From: Actinomycetota bacterium
GTDB taxonomy: Bacteria; Actinomycetota; Geothermincolia; Fen-727; Anoxymicrobiaceae
Direction: 5' to 3'
Length of the DNA: 64,000 nt
NCBI GenBank assembly: GCA_018831265.1
Contig: JAHJCO010000014.1
Coordinates: 1 to 64,000 of the forward strand
Under the pieces are notes generated by a model. The model did not search any database. It saw only the letters and a list, made by a program, of their open reading frames with translations, and was not told the origin of the DNA. The translations under genes and the position numbers were made by a program. How positions within the stretch are numbered: position 1 is the stretch's first letter; the number at the start of each line of letters is the position of its first letter. Positions 52,879-60,816 of the stretch are shown piece after piece.

Positions 52879-53632
52879 CCTTTTGCATGAACTTCTGGAT
52901 GTCGCGCCTGTGCTCCGGCGCGAGCAGCATCAGCGGCTGGATGCTCTCCTCCAGGTCGAGGATGGTGCGCAGGTCCGTGCGGTGCGCCATGTTCATGTTG
53001 CGCTTGGCAACCGCGATCATCCTCGGCGAGCGGGTCGCCAGCTTGCGGGCGATCGTCATCACCTCGTCGGCTATCTCCTCGTGCGGCACCACCCTGTTCA
53101 CTATTCCCAGGGCGAGTGCCTCGTCGGCCTCGATTGCCCGCCCGGTGAACACCAGCTCCTTCGCCTTGAGGAGGCCCACCCGGAGCGGCAGCAGGTAGCT
53201 GGAGCCCAGGTCCGGAATGATCGAGATTCGCACGAAGCTCATCATGAAGCGCGCCCTCTCGGTGGCGTATGTCAGGTCGGAGGACATGGCCAGCCCCATG
53301 CCGCCTCCGACGGCCCAGCCGTCCACCTCGGTGATGACCGGCTTGGGGCCCTCGTGCAGCTCGAAGCCTACCTCATTGGCCAGCCGCATGTTCTCGTTCA
53401 GGTAGGTGGGATCCATCTCCTCGCCCATGGTCCCCACGTCTCCGCCCGAGCAGAAATTGCCCTCGCCTCCCCGCAGGACGATGACCCTGACCTCGTCGTC
53501 ATGCAATGCGGCCTTCAGGCCGTCCACCAGCGGGTAGAGCAGCTCCTCTCCCAGCGCGTTCATCTTGGACCCGTTCATGGTGCAGCGGGCCACCCCGTCG
53601 GCGATCTCGACCTCGAAGATATCGGGTGCCAT
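52865..53632 (-). CDS. Enoyl-CoA hydratase/isomerase (crotonase family)
   Basis: 255 residues. Oxyanion-hole segments NGSKMNALGEEL, GNFCSGGDVGTM and DGWAVGGGMGLAMSSDL mark the crotonase fold. The usual second catalytic Glu is not obvious at the VRISIIPDLGSSYLLP position, so hydratase versus isomerase is open. Acts on acyl-CoAs in beta-oxidation. The ATG at 53632 follows AGAGGAAC. The last residues GGQT and the TGA are encoded by a family-C repeat. Confidence 0.86.
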   Translation of the reverse strand: MAPDIFEVEIADGVARCTMNGSKMNALGEELLYPLVDGLKAALHDDEVRVIVLRGGEGNFCSGGDVGTMGEEMDPTYLNENMRLANEVGFELHEGPKPVITEVDGWAVGGGMGLAMSSDLTYATERARFMMSFVRISIIPDLGSSYLLPLRVGLLKAKELVFTGRAIEADEALALGIVNRVVPHEEIADEVMTIARKLATRSPRMIAVAKRNMNMAHRTDLRTILDLEESIQPLMLLAPEHRRDIQKFMQKGGQT

Positions 53633-53648
53633 CACGTTCCTCTCGCTC

Positions 53649-53674
53649 GCGGGGCTGAGAGCCCCGCCTCAAAC
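53649..53674. repeat. GC-rich REP element, family D (single hairpin)
   Basis: GCGGGGCTGAGAGCCCCGC followed by CTCAAAC, identical to the first hairpin at 11753. The TGA of the DUF35 gene at 53669 is read from its CTCAAAC flank. Confidence 0.85.
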
Positions 53675-54148
53675 CAGTTCGAAATGTTTTATGTCCAGCA
53701 TGCTGCCCGTCCGCTCCCCCTCGTCCTCGAAGACCGCCCTGACACGGTCCCCCGCCTTCATCTTCGCCGGGTCCGTCTCGTCTATGAAGTGGATGAGGTA
53801 GGAGTCGGCGCCGTCCAGCTTTATCACCGCGTAACCGTAAGGGACCGCCCTATGCTTCCCCGTCGAGGGGTCCACGAATCCGAAGCTCACCACGGAGAAG
53901 GTCACCAGCGTCCCCTCGTTGCTCACGGGCACCAGCTCGGTCATCTCGGTGAAGCACGGCCCGCACACCCGGCGCAGCGGCACGTAGACGTGGCCGCACT
54001 TCGGGCACTTTATCCCCGTGAACGTCCCGTCGTCGCGTATCGCGGTGAGGAACCGCGACCCGTAGGTGCCCGCGCTCCACCTGAAAGGCTGCTCGGCCTG
54101 GCCGCTCTCCACCACAAGGTACATCCTCTTGACACCGCCATCAGACAT
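53669..54148 (-). CDS. DUF35 OB-fold / zinc-ribbon acyl-CoA-associated protein, copy 1
   Basis: 159 residues. Zinc-ribbon GIKCPKCGHVYVPLRRVCGP-C (Cys pairs CPKC and CGPC), then an OB-fold with GTLVTFSVVSFGFVDP and YGYAVIKLDGADSYLIHF. DUF35 proteins pair with thiolase-like enzymes, binding the CoA and completing the active site. The thiolase-like gene at 54154 ends five bases before this ATG, so the two are a unit. The stop codon is in a family-D repeat. Confidence 0.9.
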   Translation of the reverse strand: MSDGGVKRMYLVVESGQAEQPFRWSAGTYGSRFLTAIRDDGTFTGIKCPKCGHVYVPLRRVCGPCFTEMTELVPVSNEGTLVTFSVVSFGFVDPSTGKHRAVPYGYAVIKLDGADSYLIHFIDETDPAKMKAGDRVRAVFEDEGERTGSMLDIKHFELV

Positions 54149-54153
54149 CGCGC

Positions 54154-55347
54154 TCACCCCCTCCCCACATCCGGCATCTCGGAGCCCAGTACAATCTCGT
54201 CGGACCAGTAGCACCCGCCGAACCCGGTCGCCAGTGCCAGTGACGCCCCCTGCACCTGCCGGTCCCCCGCGCGCCCCTGCATCTGCAGCGCCGCCTCCGC
54301 CACGCGGAGCAGCCCCGTAGCCCCGATGGCGTTCGAGGAGAGCACCCCGCCCGACGGGTTCACCGGGCACTTGCCCCCCATGTCGGTCGCGCCGGAGCGC
54401 ACCAGCTCAGGCCCCCCGCCCCTCTCGCAGAATCCGAGGGACTCCATATAACGGAGGCCCGCGAACGAGTACGGAAGGTACAGCTCCGCCACGTCGAACT
54501 GCTCGAGCGGGTCCGTGATGCCGACCCTGTCGTAGAGCTCCCTCGTCGCCATCTCCATGGCAGGGAACCAGGTGCCCCCCTTGACCTTCTGGTTCACGTA
54601 GGGGTCGCTGGTATACGCCCAGAGATGGCGGTCGGCCAGGCCGCGCACCCACGCCGGAGGGTTGGGGAAGTCGTCCGCGACGTCCTCGGAAGCGAACACA
54701 AGAGCGCAGGCCCCATCAGTGCGCGGGCACATGTCGCCGAGCTTCACCGGCCAGGCCAGGTAGGGCGTCTCCATGATCGCCTGGATCGTGAGCTCCATGC
54801 GCAGGTGGGCATAGGGATTGTTGAGGGCGTTTTTGCGGTCGCGCACCGCCACGTAGGCCGCGTCCTCCTCGGACGCCCCTGTCTCGGCCATGTACTGAGT
54901 GGCCTCCAGCGCCAGCCCCGCGACCGCACCCCCGAAGGTGGGCCGGTCCCAGAACGGGTCGAACGCGGTGATGATGGCCCCGGTGGTGTCGGACTCGGAG
55001 TTCTTCTCCCAGCCGATGGCCAGCACCCGGTCGAACATGCCGCTCGCTACGTGGTAATAGGCGCCCATCGCCACCGTGGTCCCGGTGGTCCCGCCGGTGG
55101 TCATCTTCATGACCGGCTTGCCCAGGGCTCCGCTCCCGTCCACCGACCAGGTGTCCACGTAGTTGATGCCCTCGAAGTGGTCCATGTTCCCTATGACTAC
55201 CGCGTCGATGTCCTTCCTGGTCATAGCCGCGTCCGAGAGGGCCGCGCGCACCGCCTCGTTGATGAGCTCGACGCCGGTCACGTCCCGCCGGCTGGACCTC
55301 TGGACGGTCATGCCGACACCCACCACTCCGACCCTCCTGGCAGCCAT
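54154..55347 (-). CDS. Thiolase-like protein (SCP2-thiolase/aldolase family), copy 1
   Basis: 397 residues with the thiolase superfamily fold: VGVVGVGMTVQ start, MTTGGTTGTTVAMGAYYH where thiolases carry the Cys nucleophile, and NPSGGVLSSNAIGATGLLRV where they carry a GHP His. Both usual residues appear replaced. This is reminiscent of DUF35-partnered retro-aldolases of steroid side-chain degradation (Ltp2 type), but substrate and reaction are not proven. The stop/start overlap TGATG couples it to the thiolase-like gene upstream. Confidence 0.85.
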   Translation of the reverse strand: MAARRVGVVGVGMTVQRSSRRDVTGVELINEAVRAALSDAAMTRKDIDAVVIGNMDHFEGINYVDTWSVDGSGALGKPVMKMTTGGTTGTTVAMGAYYHVASGMFDRVLAIGWEKNSESDTTGAIITAFDPFWDRPTFGGAVAGLALEATQYMAETGASEEDAAYVAVRDRKNALNNPYAHLRMELTIQAIMETPYLAWPVKLGDMCPRTDGACALVFASEDVADDFPNPPAWVRGLADRHLWAYTSDPYVNQKVKGGTWFPAMEMATRELYDRVGITDPLEQFDVAELYLPYSFAGLRYMESLGFCERGGGPELVRSGATDMGGKCPVNPSGGVLSSNAIGATGLLRVAEAALQMQGRAGDRQVQGASLALATGFGGCYWSDEIVLGSEMPDVGRG

Positions 55348-56489
55348 CACTCCTCACCCCCCAGGACCCAGACGCACTGTGACTGGCCGCACGGCCCGTT
55401 GAACCCCTGGGCCACCGCGGTGCGGACCCCTTCGACCTGGTGCTCTCCGGCCTCACCCCGGACCTGCAGCACGCACTCTATTACCCGGTTCAGTCCACTC
55501 ACCAGTACCGGGTTCGCCGACAGGCACCCACCCGACACGTTCACCGGTATGTCTCCGTCACGGGCCGTCCTCCCCGAGGCCGTCATCTCACCCGCCTCGC
55601 CGGGGCCGCACAGGCCCAGGCCCTCACACCACATCAGCTCCATGTAGCCGAATACCTCGGATACCTCGGCGAGGTCGATCTGCCGGGCCGGGTCGTCGAT
55701 GGCGGCACCGCGGTAGGCCCGGGCGGCGGCGTCCCGGAGCGCCGAGGGATCGGCCAGGTCGCGGTCCCCAAGGTGGAAGGCATCGCAGGAGTAGCCGACA
55801 CCCCTGACCCGGACCGCCCGTGAGCCGGCGCTACGCGCATGCTCCCTGTCCGCCAGGATGACGGCAGCCGCCCCGTCCGTTACTGGTGCGCAGTCCAGGC
55901 GCTTGAGGGGGTCAGCGATGTACGGCGAGCCCATCACGTCCTCGACCGTTGTCTCGAGCGGGAGCTGGGCGACCGGGTTCCTGAAAGCGTTGCCGTGGTT
56001 CTTCACCGAGACCAGGGCGAGGGTCTCCTCGTCCAACCCCCAGCGGTCCATGTAGGCACGCGCCTGAAGTGCGGCCGAGGTGACGGCCTCTATCCCCAGG
56101 AACCGCTCGAAGATGGGATCGAACATCGCGTTTGTGATGAGCGGCATCACGCTCTCGGATCCCTTGTGGTGCGCGCAGTAGAGAACGGTGCCCCAGCCCG
56201 CGAGCACCCTCATCAGCGCGTGGGCCGCTCCGAACGTCCCGTCGCCCTCCACGGTGGAGACGTTCTTGTCATACGAGCCGCACGCGTCCATGACCGCCAT
56301 CGAGGAGATGGTCCGCCCGTCGAAGAAGTCGTTGGACCCGGTGATGACAACGTCCACGTCCTCGATGCTCAGTCGGGCGTCCTCCAACGCCCTCGTGCAC
56401 GCCTCGAAGACCAGGTCCGCGGCCGTCTCGGCGGGGCGCTCACGCGCGAACTGCGTCATCCCGACCCCGATCACGGCGACACGCTCCAA
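55347..56489 (-). CDS. Thiolase-like protein (SCP2-thiolase/aldolase family), copy 2
   Basis: 380 residues. Start VAVIGVGMTQFARERPAE is the standard thiolase-like opening. The nucleophile region reads VEGDGTFGAAHALMR with Phe in place of Cys, and the late motif is VSGGCLSANPVLVSG. A paralogue of copy 1 with about the same length. Flanked by its own DUF35 gene at 56490, whose stop abuts this ATG. Likely acts with that partner on an acyl-CoA. Confidence 0.84.
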   Translation of the reverse strand: MERVAVIGVGMTQFARERPAETAADLVFEACTRALEDARLSIEDVDVVITGSNDFFDGRTISSMAVMDACGSYDKNVSTVEGDGTFGAAHALMRVLAGWGTVLYCAHHKGSESVMPLITNAMFDPIFERFLGIEAVTSAALQARAYMDRWGLDEETLALVSVKNHGNAFRNPVAQLPLETTVEDVMGSPYIADPLKRLDCAPVTDGAAAVILADREHARSAGSRAVRVRGVGYSCDAFHLGDRDLADPSALRDAAARAYRGAAIDDPARQIDLAEVSEVFGYMELMWCEGLGLCGPGEAGEMTASGRTARDGDIPVNVSGGCLSANPVLVSGLNRVIECVLQVRGEAGEHQVEGVRTAVAQGFNGPCGQSQCVWVLGGEE

Positions 56490-56966
56490 CTAGACCACCT
56501 CCCTTGACGGACGGAAGTGGCTTACGTCGAGGATGCTCCCGGTGCGCTCCCGCGCGAACACGGCCTCTACCCGCATCCCCGAGCGCAACGACCCCACCCC
56601 GAACCCGTAGAGAAGGTGCAGGAAGCCTGTATCCGCGCCATCCAGCCTGATCACGCCGAAGCCGAACGGCGGCGCCAGCGGGGAGAGGGCCGGGTGCGGG
56701 CGCCTGGCGATAGTCCACGTCACCAGGGTGCCTGTGCTCTCGAGCTCCACCCACTCCGGGCATGCCTCGAAGCAATCGGGGCAGTGCATCCGCGGAAGGT
56801 GGTAGACGATTCCGCACACCGGGCAGCGCGTCCCCAGGAACCTCTCGGCATCGCGTAGCGACTCCAGGTAGGTGGTGCCCACCTCCCCGGCGGACCATGC
56901 GTAGGGGACCTTGATTCGCCCGTCCATGACCAGGATCTCCTGCGAGTCCCTCCAGTCCTCCGTCAA
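56490..56966 (-). CDS. DUF35 OB-fold / zinc-ribbon protein, copy 2
   Basis: 158 residues from TTG 56966, which overlaps the TGA of the TetR gene (TTGA) and has AGGAGGGAGAGAG upstream. Zinc ribbon RCPVCGIVYHLPRMHCPDC, then OB-fold TLVTWTIARRPHPALSP and FGFGVIRLDGADTGFLHLL. Partner of the thiolase-like protein at 55347. The reading out to 57086 runs through the TetR gene in another frame and is rejected. Confidence 0.88.
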   Translation of the reverse strand: MTEDWRDSQEILVMDGRIKVPYAWSAGEVGTTYLESLRDAERFLGTRCPVCGIVYHLPRMHCPDCFEACPEWVELESTGTLVTWTIARRPHPALSPLAPPFGFGVIRLDGADTGFLHLLYGFGVGSLRSGMRVEAVFARERTGSILDVSHFRPSREVV

Positions 56967-57589
56967 CTCTCTCCCTCCTCGTTCCGCGGGCGGCAGCCGT
57001 TCAGGATGATGTCCAGGAATATGTCGGCGATCTGCTCGGCGGGCATCTGGCCGTCCGGCCTGTACCAGGACGAGAGCCAGTTGCACATGCCCGAGATCGC
57101 CCTCACCGTCATGGGGACGTTCAGCTCCCTGAACGCCCCTTGAGCCACAGCCTTGCCGATGATCTCGCGGTAGATGTTCTCGTACTCGCGGGAGAGCGAC
57201 CTGATGTGCTCCCTCTGCTGGTGCGGAAGCTCTCCCTCGTCGGCCAGGTACACGTTGATGATATCGCCCCGACGCGAGAACATGGTGACGTGCCAGCGGA
57301 TGAGCTCGGCGAGCTTGTCCACCGCCTCCCCCTCGGAAGCGTCGATCTTGCGGACGCCCTCTATCAGGTCACTTATCGCCGCGTCGCATATCTCGTATAG
57401 CAGCTCGTGCTTGGTCTTGATGTAGTAGTAGACCGCCGGCTTGGTGACGCCCAGCTCCCGGGCGATATCGTCCATGGTGGTGGCCAGGTAGCCCTTCCCG
57501 CGGAACAACCTGGCCGCGACGGCCAGCAGCTCCTCCCTGCGCACCTTGCCCTCGCCTCGGGCCGCCGGCCCCGTCTTCCTCTCACTCAC
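56963..57589 (-). CDS. TetR-family repressor of the acyl-CoA cluster
   Basis: 208 residues. Helix-turn-helix MDDIARELGVTKPAVYYYI is followed by a helical effector domain resembling FadR/PsrA-type fatty-acid regulators. First gene of a run that continues with DUF35, two thiolase-like genes, DUF35, enoyl-CoA hydratase, the desaturase fusion and acyl-CoA synthetase, all on the minus strand with short gaps or overlaps. An acyl-CoA is the likely inducer. A near-perfect 20-bp operator lies upstream at 57640. Confidence 0.92.
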   Translation of the reverse strand: MSERKTGPAARGEGKVRREELLAVAARLFRGKGYLATTMDDIARELGVTKPAVYYYIKTKHELLYEICDAAISDLIEGVRKIDASEGEAVDKLAELIRWHVTMFSRRGDIINVYLADEGELPHQQREHIRSLSREYENIYREIIGKAVAQGAFRELNVPMTVRAISGMCNWLSSWYRPDGQMPAEQIADIFLDIILNGCRPRNEEGES

Positions 57590-57628
57590 CTGGTCCGCTC
57601 CTTCCCGCCTTCAAGCCGGAACCGCACT

Positions 57629-57659
57629 ATTATAATCACTTTACTGACCGGTAAGTAAA
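57629..57659 (-). promoter_or_regulatory. TetR operator overlapping promoter
   Basis: TTTACTGACCGGTAAGTAAA (57640-57659) is a 20-bp palindrome with one mismatched pair. On the minus strand a TATAAT at 57634-57629 lies 18-19 bases from a TTACTT/TTTACT -35 within the palindrome. Repressor binding would block RNA polymerase. Confidence 0.75.
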
Positions 57660-57715
57660 CAGTAGATCGATGTAGTAGAGGCCGGGCTCGCGGGCAAGGT
57701 GGTTGCGCTTTCGCC

Positions 57716-58936
57716 CTATCCCCGGTCGTACAATATCAGCTCGAAAGACGCTCCGCCCTCGTTGCGGACGCTTATGTCCCAGCCGCTGGCATCGACTATC
57801 TTCCTTACTATTGCCAGGCCGAGCCCCGTCACCCCTGTCGTGCCCTTGAAGAACAGGTCGAACACCCGGTCCATGTAGTCCTCCTGGATTCCGCTGCCGT
57901 TGTCTTTCACGCGGTAGTGGTACCCACCATCGGCGGTTACGCCCAGGAATGAGATCTCTACCCGGGGCTCGGGACTGTCGTTGTGCACGACGGCATTGCG
58001 CACCAGGTTCGAGAACACCTGGTACAACTGTGTCCTGTTCGCGCAGACGCGGCCGAGGTCGGCATCGAAATCGACCCGGGCTCCCCTCTCCTCGATGCTG
58101 CCGGCCAGCTCCTCCACGACCCTGTGCACGAGTTGCGTGACATCGAGCTCCGAGTAATCGTCCGGCACAAGGCCGGCTTCCGCCAGAGTCAGAAGGTCCG
58201 AAACGAGCCGGTTGGCCTGTTCGACGTTGCGGTCGAGTACTCCGACCATCTCTCTTGCCTGGTCCATGGCCTCTTCAGAATGTTCGTCGTCCAGTAGTCT
58301 CCGGATCATGTCAAGGGCGAGTTGAATCGCGGTAAGGGGAGTCTTGATATCGTGCGACACCACCTGAGCGTAGGCGCGAAGCTCCGCGTTGACCCTGTTC
58401 AGTTCGTCCTCGGCCTTCCTTCTCTCCGAGATGTCACGGCAGGCGCCGACCTCGTCGAAGTAGTTGCCGTCCTCATCGAAGATCATCTGCGAGTGCAGCT
58501 CGACCCACACAACGTCGCCCCCCGCTTTCAACAGTCGGAAGACGAGACCCGTTGTATTCTCCCGGTGTGTCCTGACAGCCTCCAGGAACGAGGTCAGCAC
58601 GAGTTCGCGGTCATCCGGATGGATGTAGTTCACGAACGGTTGACCGATTATTCCCGCTGGATCATCGTACCCGAAGAACCTGAACGCGCTGGGGTTCACC
58701 CAGGCGACTCTACCGGAGTTGTCGAGGTAGTAGATGATGTCAGGTGAGTTGTCGACAACCCGGTGGTACAGGGCGAGCACTCGCCGGTCGCGAACGGCTG
58801 AATCACCGGCCTCATCCGGTGAGCCGTCCTCGTCGCCACCTGGAACCGCGTCAGGAAACGTGTCAGTCAAGACAACCCCAGGCTCCGCCTCAGTGCACCC
58901 ATGAATGTTGGCCCCCATGGAGCATAGAGCATTCAA
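57716..58936 (-). CDS. PAS-domain sensor histidine kinase, soluble
   Basis: 406 residues, no membrane segment. A PAS domain lies at about 58-172 (HRVVDNSPDIIYYLDNSGRV to DISERRKAEDEL). The dimerisation/phosphoacceptor helix has H195 in VVSHDIKTPL. The ATPase domain has NLVRNAVVHND, DNGSGIQ and TGLGLAIVRKIVD. It senses a cytoplasmic signal through PAS and autophosphorylates on His. No response regulator gene is adjacent. The start TTG 58936 is plausible, with AGAGGGG upstream, but not certain. Confidence 0.87.
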   Translation of the reverse strand: MNALCSMGANIHGCTEAEPGVVLTDTFPDAVPGGDEDGSPDEAGDSAVRDRRVLALYHRVVDNSPDIIYYLDNSGRVAWVNPSAFRFFGYDDPAGIIGQPFVNYIHPDDRELVLTSFLEAVRTHRENTTGLVFRLLKAGGDVVWVELHSQMIFDEDGNYFDEVGACRDISERRKAEDELNRVNAELRAYAQVVSHDIKTPLTAIQLALDMIRRLLDDEHSEEAMDQAREMVGVLDRNVEQANRLVSDLLTLAEAGLVPDDYSELDVTQLVHRVVEELAGSIEERGARVDFDADLGRVCANRTQLYQVFSNLVRNAVVHNDSPEPRVEISFLGVTADGGYHYRVKDNGSGIQEDYMDRVFDLFFKGTTGVTGLGLAIVRKIVDASGWDISVRNEGGASFELILYDRG

Positions 58937-59070
58937 TGCCCCTCTCCCTGATTCGCATTCTATCAGTAACCGGACGTGTCCGGCCTTCCTCCTGGTATTC
59001 CATCGGATCGCGCCCGACCCCGATCAATTCAGTTACAATTGTCACGATGCCGACACGGGAGGATGCCCCC

Positions 59071-60714
59071 ATGCTTCGGAAGCTCAAAATGGCGTTCACG
59101 CCAGGCGTTACCATGGCCACGCACCCCGATATGATGGCATCGCTCTACGGCGACGACTCCTACTTCCTGGTGGAGGAGCCCCTCCCCTATGCCGTCTGCC
59201 CGCCGGAAAAGACCAGGATCACCTTCGGGGAATGGTGGGCCCTGGTGCAGCGCATGGCGAATGTCATGCGAGAGAATCTGGGGGTGCGACCGGGCGACCG
59301 TGTGGCGATTATCCCCCGGAACGGCGTCGAGGTGCCGGCGCTGATCATGGCGGCGATGAGAATCGGGGCGGTCGCCGTCCCCATGAACTATATGCTGCGC
59401 GGCAAAGAAGTGGAGCACATCGTGGAGGACAGCGGCGCGACGGTGCTTTTCACCGACCCGGAGGTCTTCGCGGCCAGCATACGGGACAGGTCGCTGCTGC
59501 CCGGCATCGAGCACTGGGTCATGGCGGGGATCTCCGGGGAGGCGCCTCCAGGGTTCGAGTCGCTGGACGTCCTGATGTCCGGCGTTTCGGACCACTGCGA
59601 GCCCGCCGCCCTGGACCCCGACGATGTTGTAGGCATCTTCTACACCTCCGGAACGACGGGATTCCCCAAGGGAGCAATGGTCACCAGCCGCGGGTTCCTA
59701 GAGTCCCAGCGAAGGGCCGCGGCGCTGCTCCCGATGGGGCCGAAGGACTTCGGAATACTCTCACTGCCGCTCGCGCACGTGTTCGGGTTCGCAATCTCGG
59801 TCATGGGCTCGTGCGCCGGGGTCAACGGGTACATCATGAGGTACTTCGACCCGGACAAGGTCCTCGCCCTCATAGAGGAGCACCGTGCCTCGCTGTTCGT
59901 GGGCGTCCCGGCGATGTACGCCTTCCTCCTGGCGCGAAACCCGGAGAAGTACGACCTCACCTCGCTCCGGCTTCTCGGCTCCAGCGCGGACGCCATGCCC
60001 CCCGAGCACATAGACAGGCTGCGCGAGCTGGCGGCACGCCCCGGGCTGCTCGGGAAAAAGAGGCCGCTCTTCGCCGAGGCGTACGGCATGGTCGAGCTGA
60101 CCGGCCTGGCCGCCCTCAAACCGGCGCTGCGCGGGCTCGAATGGCCCCCCGGGTGCGTCGGGTTCCCCGTCCCCCCGACCAGGGTGAAGGTAGCGGACGA
60201 GTCGGGCAGGAAGAAGCCGCGTGGAGAGGCGGGCGAGCTTATGGTCAAGGGCCCGGGGGTGACAAAGGGCTACTGGAAAAACCCCGAGGCGACCGAGCTG
60301 GCAATGGTAGACGGGTGGTTCCGGACCGGTGACATGGCGAAGAGAGACCGCTGGGGGCGCCTGTTCTTCGTGGACAGGGTCAAAGACGTTATAAAGTGCG
60401 GCGGCTACTCCGTCTTCTCGGTGGAGGTGGAGGAGGAGGTGCTGCAGCACCCCGACGTGGAGGAGGTCGCGGTGATAGGCATCCCCCACCGCACCATGGG
60501 GCACGTGCCGATGGCCGTGGTCTGCATCCGGGAGGGCAGCCGGGTGACCGGGGAGGAGCTCTCGGCGTGGTGTCGCGACAACATCGCTTCCTACAAGGCA
60601 CCGCGCATCGTCAGGATAATACCCATCGAGGAGATGCCCTACGGCATGACCCTAAAGATAATGAAGAAGGACCTGCGCGACCGCTTCGCCGACGTCCTCG
60701 AGGGTCAAACCTGA
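59071..60714 (+). CDS. Acyl-CoA synthetase / AMP-dependent ligase
   Basis: 547 residues. P-loop YTSGTTGFPKGAMV, AEAYGMVELTGLAALK, hinge DRVKDVIKCGGYSVFS, and C-terminal catalytic Lys in PYGMTLKIMKKDL. ATG 59071 has GGGAGG eight bases upstream; two upstream in-frame starts lack such a site. The protein ends Leu-Glu-Gly-Gln-Thr, where the last residues and stop come from a family-C repeat. Confidence 0.9.
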   Translation: MLRKLKMAFTPGVTMATHPDMMASLYGDDSYFLVEEPLPYAVCPPEKTRITFGEWWALVQRMANVMRENLGVRPGDRVAIIPRNGVEVPALIMAAMRIGAVAVPMNYMLRGKEVEHIVEDSGATVLFTDPEVFAASIRDRSLLPGIEHWVMAGISGEAPPGFESLDVLMSGVSDHCEPAALDPDDVVGIFYTSGTTGFPKGAMVTSRGFLESQRRAAALLPMGPKDFGILSLPLAHVFGFAISVMGSCAGVNGYIMRYFDPDKVLALIEEHRASLFVGVPAMYAFLLARNPEKYDLTSLRLLGSSADAMPPEHIDRLRELAARPGLLGKKRPLFAEAYGMVELTGLAALKPALRGLEWPPGCVGFPVPPTRVKVADESGRKKPRGEAGELMVKGPGVTKGYWKNPEATELAMVDGWFRTGDMAKRDRWGRLFFVDRVKDVIKCGGYSVFSVEVEEEVLQHPDVEEVAVIGIPHRTMGHVPMAVVCIREGSRVTGEELSAWCRDNIASYKAPRIVRIIPIEEMPYGMTLKIMKKDLRDRFADVLEGQT

Positions 60715-60816
60715 AATCTTGCGTTTCTTGCGTTTGGGGTCAAACCTGAGATTTTGCGTTCGCCCTGGTTTGACAGCCTCAGAATGCAAATAATGCAAAA
60801 TCTCAGGTTTGACCCC
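60702..60816. repeat. REPIN, family C (115 bp)
   Basis: Nearly the same as 52765-52878: direct half-units GGGTCAAACCTGAAATC and GGGGTCAAACCTGAGATT, an inner AATGCAAATAATGCAAAATC and the inverted arm. Lies between two convergent genes and carries the TGA of both. Confidence 0.94.
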
